A stretch of 64,000 bases of DNA from Proteus vulgaris (GTDB lineage Bacteria; Pseudomonadota; Gammaproteobacteria; Enterobacterales; Enterobacteriaceae). Positions 26,223 to 35,731 of the stretch are shown in pieces. The translations under genes and the position numbers were made by a program. Below the pieces are notes generated by a model. It saw only the letters and a list, made by a program, of their open reading frames with translations, was not told where the DNA came from and made no database searches. Where the stretch lies: NCBI RefSeq assembly GCF_016239305.1, contig NZ_JAEHOQ010000006.1, forward strand, positions 140,672 through 204,671. The letters are read 5' to 3'. How positions within the stretch are numbered: position 1 is the first letter of the stretch; each line of letters starts with the position of its first letter.

Positions 26223-26494
26223 AAGGGCACTTGTTAACATCTAAATACGCTAAACAATTAAATAAATTTTGTAAGAAAAATGAATTTGAGAAATTTACAC
26301 CTAGGGATGTGAGAAGAACATTCAAAACATTAGCTGGAGAAATGGAAATAAGTTCTGAGTTAAGGGATATGGTACAAAACCATAAAAGACCAGGGGTTTC
26401 CCAAAAACATTATGATAGATATGATTATTTAAAAGAAAAACGTGAAACGCTTGATGTGTGGAGTAAAAAGCTGTCTTCACTTAAAAATGGCTAA
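26223..26494 (+). pseudogene. Inverted C-terminal copy of the prophage integrase
   Basis: From GGGCACTTGTTAACATCT onward this repeats the last part of the integrase at 22251-23501 in the opposite orientation. It contains FTPRDVRRTFKTLAGEM and SQKHYDRYDY, so the catalytic Arg and Tyr are present, but only about 85 of 416 residues remain and there is no proper start. A few substitutions (for example GIS to EIS and LDIWCEK to LDVWSKK) show it is a diverged relative rather than a recent copy. It marks the integrase end of an inverted prophage remnant. Confidence 0.9.
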
Positions 26495-26534
26495 TATTTT
26501 ATCTATATCTAACATGATGTGCTTTGAACATATA

Positions 26535-26558
26535 AGAAAGCCTCCGTTAAGAGGCCTC
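26535..26558 (-). terminator. Terminator of the bacteriocin immunity unit
   Basis: On the minus strand GCCTC-TTAACG-GAGGC is followed by TTTCTT. It lies about 30 nt after the immunity stop codon and ends the leftward bacteriocin transcript. Confidence 0.6.
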
Positions 26559-26581
26559 TATTAATTTAACAAGAGTAATGA

Positions 26582-26842
26582 CTAACCTTTTTTAAATCCA
26601 GGCTTACCATTTTTAGCCCGCCATTCTTTAACTTCTTTAATAATAGCAGTAGCACTCCCATCATTATTGCCTTCTGGATAATAAATCAGATCCGAACCTT
26701 CAGGATGCTCAGTGATTTTAATAAAATGTTCTAAATTATCATCTTGTGTTTTTTCGTCACCTTCACAATTAATTATAGCTTCAATAAATTGTTTAAATTC
26801 AGCTTCTGTATAATCATTAATGCTATTTTTCAGTTTCATCAT
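26582..26842 (-). CDS. Colicin E/S-pyocin DNase immunity protein
   Basis: An 86-residue acidic protein matching the Im2/Im7/Im8/Im9 family over its full length: [16 protein letters not shown] in helix I, then the hallmark [12 protein letters not shown] of helix III, ending [14 protein letters not shown]. It binds a colicin-type DNase domain with high affinity and blocks it. The conserved Asp, Tyr-Tyr and Pro of the binding helix are present, so it should work. The matching toxin domain upstream is deleted. It may still protect against bacteriocins from neighbours. Confidence 0.92.
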   Translation of the reverse strand: MMKLKNSINDYTEAEFKQFIEAIINCEGDEKTQDDNLEHFIKITEHPEGSDLIYYPEGNNDGSATAIIKEVKEWRAKNGKPGFKKG

Positions 26843-26898
26843 TATTTTCCTTTGTGAATATCAATGTGACGTTTCGGAGTAGCGACTCGAATATTATC
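26842..26898 (-). pseudogene. Residual last 18 codons of the deleted bacteriocin DNase domain
   Basis: Directly after the TAA that ends the bacteriocin, and in the same frame, the sequence reads [22 protein letters not shown]. This is the C-terminal end of the colicin E DNase HNH motif (compare [16 protein letters not shown] in colicin E9). Its TAA overlaps the immunity ATG as TAATG, the original gene junction. So the DNase domain was excised from within an otherwise intact operon. Confidence 0.85.
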
Positions 26899-28014
26899 TT
26901 AAACAAGAGGATTTTTAACAGGATCGGCTAACGCCAAACCTTCTGGCGTAGCTTTGAGTTTATTAATAACAGCAACTTGAGCCTGATATTCTTTATCAAT
27001 ATTAGCTAATCTTTTCTTTGCTTCTTCAAGTTCTAATAATGCGGCTTTTAAAGGATATAGAGTCGACCATTCAGCCCATTCTTTTTCTACTATTTGCTTT
27101 TCATTATTTACATCAATAACGTCAATAATAGAGACATAAAGAGCTTCATGCTTTCCACCAAAATCAACAATCGCATGATGAGTCTTTAATTTGGATGAAG
27201 GAATATAGTATCCAACGTTAGGCTTGGAATTAATGACTACTTGTTTGTTTTTATCCGCTTTATTTTCAGAAACGCTAATACGTACTGGTTTTGTACCAGC
27301 AATAATCGGAGCGGTATAAACATTTGGTGTGCTTGTTACTGTTGCTTTTACTATTGGAATACTAATAGCCTGCCCCGTTGACACAATGGTTCGTTGCTTT
27401 CCAGTATTCTTATCTAAAGCAGACATGACCTGAGTGTGTATACTTAATGATGTTTTTTTACCAATATCGCTAATTTGATTAGTAACAATATCAGCAGGCA
27501 TGGTTGTAACTTTACGAGCTTTATTTCTATCAAAAATATCTCTGTCTAAAACACCGTATTTTCCCAGCAGAGCCATTTCAGCTTGAGTAGACATAATATT
27601 ACTACTTGGCCACAATCCTTCGATTGCAATTCCGACACCTGTTACTCTAGCCAGTTTTGGAGCAACAGAAATTGCTTCTAATGCGCTAGTTCTCAACGCT
27701 GTCAATGACTTAGAAAAAACACTCTTAATATTAGCGGAAACAAATGGACTTGATGTAAAACTAAGAACACCTTGATAAGTAAGAAAACTTAAAGCAGGAA
27801 GACCAGCTGATGCCATTACTAACTTTTCAGGGTATTTGCTTAAATCAATATCAGAGACATCTTGAATATCTCTTTCTCTTTCATTTCTATCTCGATCTTC
27901 ATTGTCATTATCTGTGTAATTTGAATTATCATCTTCGTCATAATCATAGTAATCATGACTATTGACGCCATCGGTTATTTCAATCCGAATATCTCTATCT
28001 TCATTATCGCTCAT
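26899..28014 (-). CDS. S-type pyocin-like bacteriocin lacking its DNase domain
   Basis: 371 residues remain. Residues 1 to about 55 are a very acidic, Asn/Asp/Arg-rich flexible N-terminus; 60-130 are hydrophobic and helical; about 140-300 match the S-pyocin translocation domain (for example QAEMALLGKYGVLDRDIFDR, and HHAIVDFGG with VGYYIP before it). A helical linker (LLELEEAKKRLANIDKEYQAQ) then leads to DPVKNPLV and a stop. A full family member would continue with about 130 residues of HNH DNase. A LexA box and an AGGA ribosome site precede it. The product cannot kill by DNA cleavage. Confidence 0.85.
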   Translation of the reverse strand: MSDNEDRDIRIEITDGVNSHDYYDYDEDDNSNYTDNDNEDRDRNERERDIQDVSDIDLSKYPEKLVMASAGLPALSFLTYQGVLSFTSSPFVSANIKSVFSKSLTALRTSALEAISVAPKLARVTGVGIAIEGLWPSSNIMSTQAEMALLGKYGVLDRDIFDRNKARKVTTMPADIVTNQISDIGKKTSLSIHTQVMSALDKNTGKQRTIVSTGQAISIPIVKATVTSTPNVYTAPIIAGTKPVRISVSENKADKNKQVVINSKPNVGYYIPSSKLKTHHAIVDFGGKHEALYVSIIDVIDVNNEKQIVEKEWAEWSTLYPLKAALLELEEAKKRLANIDKEYQAQVAVINKLKATPEGLALADPVKNPLV

Positions 28015-28049
28015 ATAAATTCCTTTTTATATTTAATAGCACATAATAA

Positions 28050-28065
28050 CTGTATGTAAGCACAG
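28050..28065 (-). promoter_or_regulatory. LexA (SOS) box upstream of the bacteriocin
   Basis: CTGTATGTAAGCACAG fits CTGT-N8-ACAG and is flanked by AA and TA as in the LexA consensus. It lies 36 nt upstream of the bacteriocin ATG. DNA-damage control is the rule for colicins and S-pyocins, and this supports the gene call. Confidence 0.85.
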
Positions 28066-28167
28066 TATAATCAATAGTAATCGTAATACAATCGTCTTAT
28101 TTCGGTTATGCTTGGAATGGTTATCATTAGCATTTAGCTCATCATTGAGTCAAACAAATATAATCAA

Positions 28168-29352
28168 TCAGTTATCAATTTCTGGTGCGCTATTAGTGTC
28201 CTGATTTTCTTCCTCTTCTTTTTGTCTGCGTTCCTCTTCCGATTTCTGCGCTTCTTCCATCTCACGCATTCTCACGTTATAGATTGATTGCTCTGGCATC
28301 TGTACACGAACAGAAATAAAACGGCCATTAGGGATATCAATCGGGTCGCCGTCATTGAAACCATCGATATCATTACGAGCAAACTCAGGTGCGTTAGGGG
28401 GAGTGCGGTGATAGGTTTTAACGAGAATCGAACCGTCTTTGTTGATTTTAGAGTTAACCCATATCAACGGTTGTTTATTTACATCGAGTGGAATTTCAAT
28501 ACCGCCGTCAACACCGCCTCATCCTGCATCTGAATTAAAATCCAGTACCTCTTCAATGAGATATTCCCCCTGAGCTACTCGAGTAAACGTAGCGCCTTCG
28601 GATTCGTCGTTAGTTGTGAATGTGCCATTAGGATTGATGTCGATGATTGGGGAGGCTTTTTTGATAAAGCCGTTTGTATCAGCTCTTGCATTTGCCGTAG
28701 TCCAAACCTCCCATGTACCAAGCCATGCGCCTGCATCTTTTGTACTAAATAAAAATCGATTACCTCGGCCCCATAATGAAAATACATATTGATCATTAGT
28801 TACATGCGTACACGCTATTCCCATGAACATTACATTATATGCTTCAATATCTTGGCATTGATAAAATCCGTTTCTATTTATGGACTGTTTGCTAACCGTA
28901 TTTGGAGTAACATTTGTGACAACATCCATTCCATTAACTGCAAGAACAGTATTAGTTAAATGAATTCTACTGCTTCCATTTGTATTTATTTGAAATTCAT
29001 TGGAAGCATCCATAGATCCCATTCGCCAACGAAGTGAGTTATCAGATTTCAAGCTTTCAATATAGCTACTTTTTGTGTTATCTGGAGCTTTAAAGGCTAA
29101 AACCCTACCAGAAAGATCATTAATACCACTAAATATTAAATGCTCTCTCCCACCAGATGGAACTCTTGGGATGTATAGCTGGCCATTCCAATAGTTACCT
29201 AAATTATACTGAAAAAAACCAAGATCTTTACCGTCACCAACCTTGGCAGGGTATAAATTTAAATAATCATTACCGTCTCTTGTTGCGGAAAGTGGATCCG
29301 CAGACACTCTCCCTGTAATGTTACCCCCTGTTTTAAGATCTAGCTTATACAA
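28168..29352 (-). pseudogene. Tail fibre gene of an inverted prophage remnant, interrupted by TGA
   Basis: Two in-frame pieces, 29352-28519 and 28518-28168, are one gene split by a single TGG-to-TGA change: the intact fibre at 19110 reads DAGWGGVDGG, here it is DAG-stop-GGVDGG. The C-terminal module is nearly identical to that of the intact fibre, with an extra charged tail (EEERRQKEEEENQ). The N-terminal attachment part is missing. Residues near the start (TGGNITGRVSADPLSATRDG) are typical of fibre shafts. The bacteriocin follows, as cargo after the fibre gene. Confidence 0.88.
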
Positions 29353-29385
29353 ATATAAAATTTAACTTAGTGGCAGGATGGTAAG

Positions 29386-29742
29386 ATGAAAACAATCATA
29401 ATGGTTAGTGTTTTTGCATTAAATTTGTTTTCTGTTAACGCAGAGGCAAAGTCGAATTATACGTTCGAAGAATTAGAACAAATGATCCATGATGGTAATA
29501 AAATCCCTGATAGTAAAACGCCTGTTTTATCAAAATTTTATAGTTTTGATAGTCCTTTTAAAGAATGTAGGAAGGGGGCTGATGTAGTAATAGAAAACGC
29601 CAAAGGTATGTTTCCCGTAGTGATAGATATCGATAACGAAAAAGAAAAGCATTTTAAATTTAGATCTGCGCAATTACGTGATGTTTTTACATTAGAATGC
29701 GTTAACGATGAACAGCGTGTTTATAATGCAGAATATAAATAA
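29386..29742 (+). CDS. Small secreted protein of unknown function
   Basis: A 118-residue protein with a signal peptide (KTIIMVSVFALNLFSVNAEA, cleavage probably after about residue 21) and a small mature domain with two cysteines (residues 60 and 100), which could form a disulfide in the periplasm. AGGATGG lies before the ATG. It stands alone at the edge of the prophage debris. I do not recognise the family. Confidence 0.6.
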   Translation: MKTIIMVSVFALNLFSVNAEAKSNYTFEELEQMIHDGNKIPDSKTPVLSKFYSFDSPFKECRKGADVVIENAKGMFPVVIDIDNEKEKHFKFRSAQLRDVFTLECVNDEQRVYNAEYK

Positions 29743-29746
29743 AATT

Positions 29747-29980
29747 TTTTGGGGTTCGTTAGGAATGATGATTTTCGGGCACGTTAGCAAAGAGCAAAGG
29801 TAGTTAGATAGTTTTTACACATCGTAGCGGGAGTTTTCGGACACGTTAGGAAACCCATGAAGGCAGTCTAAATAGCGACAAATGTAAATATTAAATCCTA
29901 ACAAATCTTAACGTTTTTCTAATGCCAAAATCCTAAGGTTTCCCAAGGGTTATTAGTGTTGAATCTTAGGATATCTTAGG
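29747..29980. repeat. Cluster of short direct and inverted repeats (iteron-like)
   Basis: Three copies of a 20-mer, TTTTCGGGCACGTTAGCAAA-like, lie at 29747-29766, 29772-29791 and 29834-29853 (two match at 18 of 20, the third at 15 of 20). Then AAATCCTAA-like units at 29893, 29903 and 29928 face TCTTAGG units at 29964 and 29974. The region 29743-30139 has no gene. It may be a relic of a replication origin or a regulator array. Confidence 0.4.
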
Positions 29981-30139
29981 TAAATGCTAACATTTGATAA
30001 CGTTCCAGATAATAAGGTTTGATAAGGTAACAGCATAAGATAATGAGAGTCTATAATTGAAGGGATGAAAAATAGTCATACGAATATCTTTCCCCCTTTA
30101 TAATTAGTACCGCATTGGGGTATTAGGCATTTATTGGTT

Positions 30140-30727
30140 TTAAAAACAACTCTCGTTTACATGTTTAATAGCCTCACATCCACCTTGGTTTCCATTATCA
30201 CAGGCTTTACAAAACCAATCTTTAGCCTGCTTATAATCTCTAGGAGCACCCTCTCCGTTGAGATACATAAAAGCTAAACGAAATTGCGCAAAGGAGTCTC
30301 CTTGATTAGCAGCTTTTTCAAACCATGCCCTAGCCTTATTATAATCTTGCGGCACTTCCTTTCCCTCTAAATACATTTGTCCTAGCATGAATTGAGCTAT
30401 ATTACTTCCCTGATAAGCGGCTTTTTCATACCACATAGTAGACTTTTTGTCGTCCCGTCCCACTCCTTCTCCAAAAGAATACATCAACCCAAGCATGAGT
30501 GATGCTTCTGCAACTCCTTGTTCAGATGATTTTTCAAACCATTTTTTAGCTTCTCCATAGTCCTTTTTTACACCATCACCAGTCTTATACAACAGCCCCA
30601 TATTGAATTGTGCTTCAGCATCTCCTTGAGTAGCGTTATCACATAGCTCCGTATCAGCTATTTCGCAAACCGCTGCTACCACTGACACTGAGAAAAATAG
30701 ACAAAAACAGAATAATATTTTTTTCAT
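30140..30727 (-). CDS. Exported Sel1-repeat (TPR-like) protein
   Basis: A 195-residue protein with a signal peptide (KKILFCFCLFFSVSVVAA) followed by four Sel1-type repeats of about 36 residues, each with the pattern AQFNMGLLYKTGDGVKKDY, AKKWFEKSSEQG. Sel1 repeats form helical pairs that bind other proteins. Two Cys near the end (FCKACDNGNQGGC) could form a disulfide. In this debris-rich region it could be a partner of a lost or unlinked system; no role can be read from the context. Confidence 0.75.
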   Translation of the reverse strand: MKKILFCFCLFFSVSVVAAVCEIADTELCDNATQGDAEAQFNMGLLYKTGDGVKKDYGEAKKWFEKSSEQGVAEASLMLGLMYSFGEGVGRDDKKSTMWYEKAAYQGSNIAQFMLGQMYLEGKEVPQDYNKARAWFEKAANQGDSFAQFRLAFMYLNGEGAPRDYKQAKDWFCKACDNGNQGGCEAIKHVNESCF

Positions 30728-30819
30728 ATAACACCTTGTTAAAATTGATTCTTCTAATCTCTTTTATATTAAATGGGTGGGTGAGTTAGCAAAACCGCCC
30801 GTTGATACCTTATTTAATT

Positions 30820-31231
30820 TTAGTTTCCCAGCAATATCCCTATGACTCTTCCATGCAGAATAAATATCTTTATCCATGCTTTACCTGCCTTAGTTTGATA
30901 GCCTGCCTCATTAATTCGTTCAGCGATAATGCGTCCGTTATCTATGCCCTCTGATAGCATCAAATTAACCACAGAAACGATAGCAGATTCATTATAGGTA
31001 TAAGGTGGTATGTTCAGCTTTGCTAGCAATTAAAGATGCAACAGATGATTCTAGGCGTTCTACCAGCGACAGTATACGAGCATCAGGATTACTATCTGGA
31101 TGGTTTAACTTTTCTTTGATAGCAGAGACTATTCACGCTGTTTTATCAGTATCTGAGTTCGATACAGCATCATTAAACAGGGCTTGTAGTTCAGCTGGTA
31201 GATGAAAGGCAATAAGATAAGATTTGCTCAT
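30820..31231 (-). pseudogene. Degenerate DNA-binding/recombinase-associated gene
   Basis: Read from ATG 31231 the frame gives SKSYLIAFHLPAELQALFND, meets TGA at a place where Trp is expected (DKTA-stop-IVSAIKEKL), runs on to SLIASKAEH, then needs a one-base frame change to continue as YNESAIVSVVNLMLSEGIDN and INEAGYQTKAGKAW. The first part resembles a ribbon-helix-helix protein, the last part the helical domain seen in recombinase-like proteins. Two separate lesions show a dead gene. A palindrome stands upstream. Confidence 0.6.
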
Positions 31232-31274
31232 GATAATAGTCCGTTATTAGCTCATTGAATCCTTGTTGTATCAA

Positions 31275-31293
31275 CGTATAACACCGTTATACG
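31275..31293. promoter_or_regulatory. Operator-like palindrome CGTATAAC-ACC-GTTATACG
   Basis: Two perfect 8-bp arms around a 3-nt centre, 44 nt upstream of the start of the degenerate DNA-binding gene. It is a likely former autoregulatory operator of that gene. Confidence 0.5.
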
Positions 31294-31394
31294 GATTAGA
31301 AACTATAAATAATAGGTGGACTTTACGTTATGAATTATCTAGCTGAGAGGAGGCAAATCAAACTCAAACATCAAATTTTAAAAATTGAGGTAAC

Positions 31395-32710
31395 ATGGCA
31401 AAACATCCGGTAGAACAATCACCTAAGCTTGATTACCTTGCTTCTGACTTTCCTGAAATATATCCATACCTCAATAAGTGGGGAATTGTTGATGATAAAG
31501 GCAGATACTTACCTTGGTGTAAGCTGAAGTGGAGAGTGCCTAGTAAGGAAGCTAAGAATATTTGGTGCGCAATTAAATTTCGCAGAGAGCAAGTGAAAAA
31601 AAATATAGGTCTATTTGATAAACATGGAAATGAATTCAATTTCTGTGTACCTGATTCTTTAGAACCAAAATTACATAAAATTGTACAGCTAGGTGCTGGC
31701 AAAGTCGCAGCGATTGCTGGCTCTCAAGCATCTGATAATATTCAGCAAAATTATTTGGTTTCGTCATTACTCATGGAGGAAGCTATCACTAGTGCTCAAT
31801 TGGAAGGTGCGGCAACAACGAGGGCTGATGCAAAAAAAATGCTGGAAGAAGAGTTAGCTCCTAGTACACCAGATGAAAAAATGATTCTAAACAATTATAT
31901 GTTGTTGAGACTTGCAGATAGAAGAAAAATGAGTCTCTAACCAGAGATTTGATGCTTGAATTTCATAGCGTTGCCACTCATGGCGTATCAGAAAATGAAA
32001 ATGTTCCGGGTGAATTTAGAGCTAGCAATGACATATATATTGGCAATGATGATAACCCAGTATTTTATCCTCCGGATCATCAAGAATTAGAAAACAGATT
32101 AGAGCAGTTATGTGTTTTTGCCAACCAAAGTCATGATGGCGAGGATGGTAGTAAATTTATTCCTCCAGTTATAAAGGCAATAATCCTTCATTTTATGATT
32201 GGTTATGAGCATGCATTTAGGGATGGAAATGGCAGGACAGCAAGAGCTATTTTCTATTGGTTTATGCTTAAACATGGATATGATATTTTTGAATACATTT
32301 CAATAAGTAAGATAATAAAAGAACACCATAAAGACTATGGCTTATCATATCACTATGTTCAAAAAGATTATGGTGATCTTACATATTTCATAGAATTTAA
32401 TATTAATATCATCTTAAATGCTTTTGATGAGTTACAGGAATATTTAAAAGTAAAAACTAAGGAGTTTTATGAAATAATAAATGTCTTAGACAATTCTAAG
32501 TATAAAACTAAACTTAATTTTATTCAGAAAGATTTAATTAAAAAAGGGGTTAAAGAACCGGGGAGATTATTTAAAGTGAAATCTATTGAAAACGTATATG
32601 ATGTTAGTGAGAACACGGCGAGAAAATTGCTCCGGGAGCTTCAAGCGATGAATATTTTCCTTCCTATAAAGATGGAAGGTCAACGCATTACATCGCTCCA
32701 GCAGACATAA
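31395..32710 (+). pseudogene. Fic-family AMP-transferase-like gene, frameshifted
   Basis: The first piece (31395-31940) carries the Fic N-terminal region with the inhibitory-helix motif SAQLEGAATTR; the second (from about 31931 to 32710) carries the Fic core HAFRDGNGRTARAIF and a C-terminal winged-helix-like part (YDVSENTARKLLREL). Adding one A to the AAAAA run at 31925-31929 joins them as RRKNESLTRDLMLEFH into about 438 residues. Fic proteins transfer AMP to target proteins, with the S/TxxxE motif blocking the site. As read, the catalytic part is lost from the translated product. A homopolymer sequencing error is possible. Confidence 0.82.
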
Positions 32711-34201
32711 GAGATAGACTATAGGGCAAGGTCACAGGTATGTAGTAGGTACATTGTTAATTCTAACGATTCGTTATAATCAAATAAAATCATAACGTTG
32801 TGAAAAATTACGCAGAGTGGTACGCACAGAAATAGCCGATTTTAATTTGTGTACTTGGTTGCCAAAAGAGAGGTTGCCACTCTGGTTACCAGCGAAATGA
32901 TACTATTCGTATCGGCTATTTGATTTACCCGAAATCGTCACTTTGGCTAGATTAACTAAGAATGACAGAACCTACCTACCAATGGACGAAGCCAGCACCA
33001 AAACGCTGATGTGAAGATAATCACAATGGGAAAATATTAAGCGATGCAAGAAAAAGTGAGACGGTATACAGGCTATAGGTTGCCTTGGAATCAAGGGCAC
33101 GTAAGATAGCTAAATTGGACTCCTTAATCTCAAGGAATCATGAGGCTCTAAAATTGGAGGCTCGTCACTGGCTGGCAATATTCTAATAATGGCCATGAGA
33201 TAAAAGTAACCACAATGTAAATAAGCATTGCGATATCCATAGGACAATTTTGTCCTCTAAATAAATATTAATAAGTTATCTACGCTGAATATAAATAATC
33301 AAAGCTAAAATAACGGTCCTATTACGGTTCGTATAATGTGATTGAGCAACAAGGTTACAGTAACAAACTGCGGCAAGATTACGGTGAGAATTAAGCTAAT
33401 AACGTTAAGGTATTAACCGTAAGGGGGCTCAATGTCTCTTTACGTCATTCAGTGTCTTTTGTTTTTGAATTGATGAAGAATGCCAGAGTAAACTAAAAGC
33501 TACTTGATAAAATATCAACTTTTATCTTGGTTTTTTCCTATTTATTAGGTGCGTTATGTGATTAAAGACATCAGATGATGTTTAATGTGATGGATATCTG
33601 GTGTCCCTTTCTATATTAACACACAGAATTTAAAGAAATAACTTATTGATATTTGATAAATAGCCAATCCTATTTTTATTTTCACTAGGTTATCGTAAAA
33701 TTTAATAGGGGATGTTAATGAAGTTTTGTTAATTAAAACGTGAAAAGGAGTTATTAATAATAACTTTTAATAACTCGAAATATTGAGATGGCTTTATCTA
33801 TGGGTAATTAATTAATATTATTGATTCTAGGTTTTTAGCAAATTAAATTAATCTTATTTAATAAGTTTTAAATAAAATTTTAAATGATTATATTAAATCG
33901 TATTTTTTGAAATAATAAACATTTTAAGAATGAAAAAAAGTAGAAGGATTATGATGAGAAAAAGTAGCCATTTATTTGATGAAATAATAGAAAACTATCC
34001 AACACTCTAGATACTTAATAAAAACATTTAATTTATAAAAACACTAACAATTGATTCTTTATTTTAACAATAAATCAAGCGATTGATTTTATAAAAGGAT
34101 GATGCTTTATCTAATTGAAAGAAGGTAAAAAGTCGTGGTGTTTTTTTGTTAAAATAGTCTAAATGTTAAATTAGATGATGCTAGATAAATTACTTTATTT
34201 T
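32711..34201. other. Gene-free region, about 1.5 kb
   Basis: No convincing coding frame. The first 700 nt are of balanced composition and look like decayed mobile DNA, including AAGGTTACAGT and AAGATTACGGT similarities near 33350-33380. From about 33480 on, the sequence is very AT-rich and of the same kind as the spacers around the deaminase gene. Confidence 0.5.
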
Positions 34202-34513
34202 TTATTTCAGGTTACGACGCCTCTTCTTATTTCTTGATACAACAATATCGCTTGATGAAATGGTTGTATTAGCCCATGTATTTATCATGGAAGACATTAC
34301 TTCAGAATGGAGCAATAAACTTTGAGGAGAAACTCCTAATATTAGGGCTATGGTAATTAATTGATCTACCGTTATTTTTATATGCCCATTTTCTAAACGT
34401 GAATAGTGTTGTTGGCTTATTCCGAGCTTTCTCCCCATTTCAACACCGCTTATTTTTAATTGTTTTCTTTTCTGCTTAATTCGCTGACCTACCACAATAT
34501 TAATTGCACTCAT
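34202..34513 (-). CDS. Xre-type HTH regulator (MrpJ-like)
   Basis: A 103-residue protein with a helix-turn-helix of the Cro/CI type at about residues 10-62: VGQRIKQKRKQLKISGVEMG, then GISQQHYSRLENG and LITIALILGVSPQSLL. The tail is basic (RNKKRRRNLK). It is a clear paralogue of the protein at 38294-38587, and the two flank the deaminase gene. Proteus carries many such short regulators, of which MrpJ controls fimbriae and motility. AGGAG stands before the ATG. The target is unknown. Confidence 0.82.
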   Translation of the reverse strand: MSAINIVVGQRIKQKRKQLKISGVEMGRKLGISQQHYSRLENGHIKITVDQLITIALILGVSPQSLLLHSEVMSSMINTWANTTISSSDIVVSRNKKRRRNLK

Positions 34514-35731
34514 ATCGATTTCTCCTTTTTCAAATATGGTAGCGTAAAAACACTCAAAGATCGATATAAACGATCAAACATCAGTTATTGATAGTCTGTA
34601 ACTATTAATATTTACTTATTAAAAGATTTAAACCGTTTTACCTAAATAAACTATTTAGATAAATTATGTCAGTATTTAATGGTTTTTTCTTTTGTTAATG
34701 ACGAAATAAGAGTGTTAAATAAGAATAATATGATTTAAATTAATTTATCATGGGAAAGTGAAAGTGCTCTTTTATAAAGTTGCAGGGATGATATGGAGCT
34801 AAAAAAAACACGCATTTTGTATTTATGCCTAATAGGTCAGATTTTAGTCATTTAACCAATTAGTTTTTAAAAAATATATTTATATTCACGTTAACGCAAT
34901 AAGAGTGTTGCGACATCTTAGTTGAAAAATGGGTAAGATATATTTAAATATATATAGCTTTAATAAAAACGTGGCTAGAAGATCATTTAGGAAGTTAAAA
35001 GGAATGAAAGTATTTCCTTCAATAAAAAAGATGATGATAAAAACTATTTTATTTCATCATTACTTTTAAATTTTATTTCTAATAACATATTCTCTAAAAA
35101 ACAAAATGGGAAAAATGAGAAAAAATAAATGCATTAGCACTTTAATGTGATAATAAATAATAATAAAATCTATTCTCAAAATAGGAGGGAAGTATTCTGA
35201 TGATGGTGAAATATTTGTGAGTAACAAATTATCAGATATATTTCTACTATGTGTATTTAATACATTAATACTGTTACCCTTATATTTTTCAAAGCCAATA
35301 TAGGCACAGAAAAAGTGCAAGTTAGGTGGAGAGATAAATGCTCTACCTTTGTTATCATAAAAATAAACACTTAAAATTTAGTTATACAAAGAGATAAATA
35401 TAATCTTAAGTATGCTATTCAGTTACTTCCTTATTTTCTTCTGGAACACTATCAAATAACCAGTCTATTGTTATATTTTTTATCACTATCTTCTTTTTAT
35501 ACGCTCAATTTATTGTCTTAGAAATATTAGTGATTTTGTGGATTATTTGTTAATCAATTTATTTAATACAACTTATTTATTTTTAATTTGAATGTGTAAT
35601 AACGCAATATTTAACAAGTGGGTTGTGGAGCTTCATAGTGGAAAATTTTATATTTTGATAAAAATACCAAGAAAGTAACTGGTTGGATAGGCTTTCATTT
35701 TACTTAACATGCTAAAATAATCTATAAAAAA

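Larger units (their letters stand above)
23713..29352. mobile_element. Composite of decayed prophage remnants
   Basis: Right of the attachment site lie at least two different prophage remains: a lambda-type integrase end and a broken lysis cassette (23734-25420), and an inverted relative of the intact prophage (26223-29352: integrase end, immunity and bacteriocin, tail fibre). The inverted piece carries pieces of the same gene families in mirror order. Both lack capsid and packaging genes. The debris sits against a tRNA-Arg site that has been used repeatedly. Confidence 0.75.

Noticed and set aside
31005..31205. Rightward 66-codon open frame
   Set aside because: It is antisense to the degenerate DNA-binding gene, whose sequence makes better sense on the minus strand.
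32711..34201. Replication origin or CRISPR array in the gene-free stretch
   Set aside because: The similarities such as AAGGTTACAGT and AAGATTACGGT are too few and irregular; no regular repeat-spacer pattern is seen here or elsewhere in the window.
35066..35320. Leftward 84-codon open frame upstream of lad
   Set aside because: Rich in Ile, Phe and Tyr as expected from random A/T sequence, with no ribosome site or recognisable motif.
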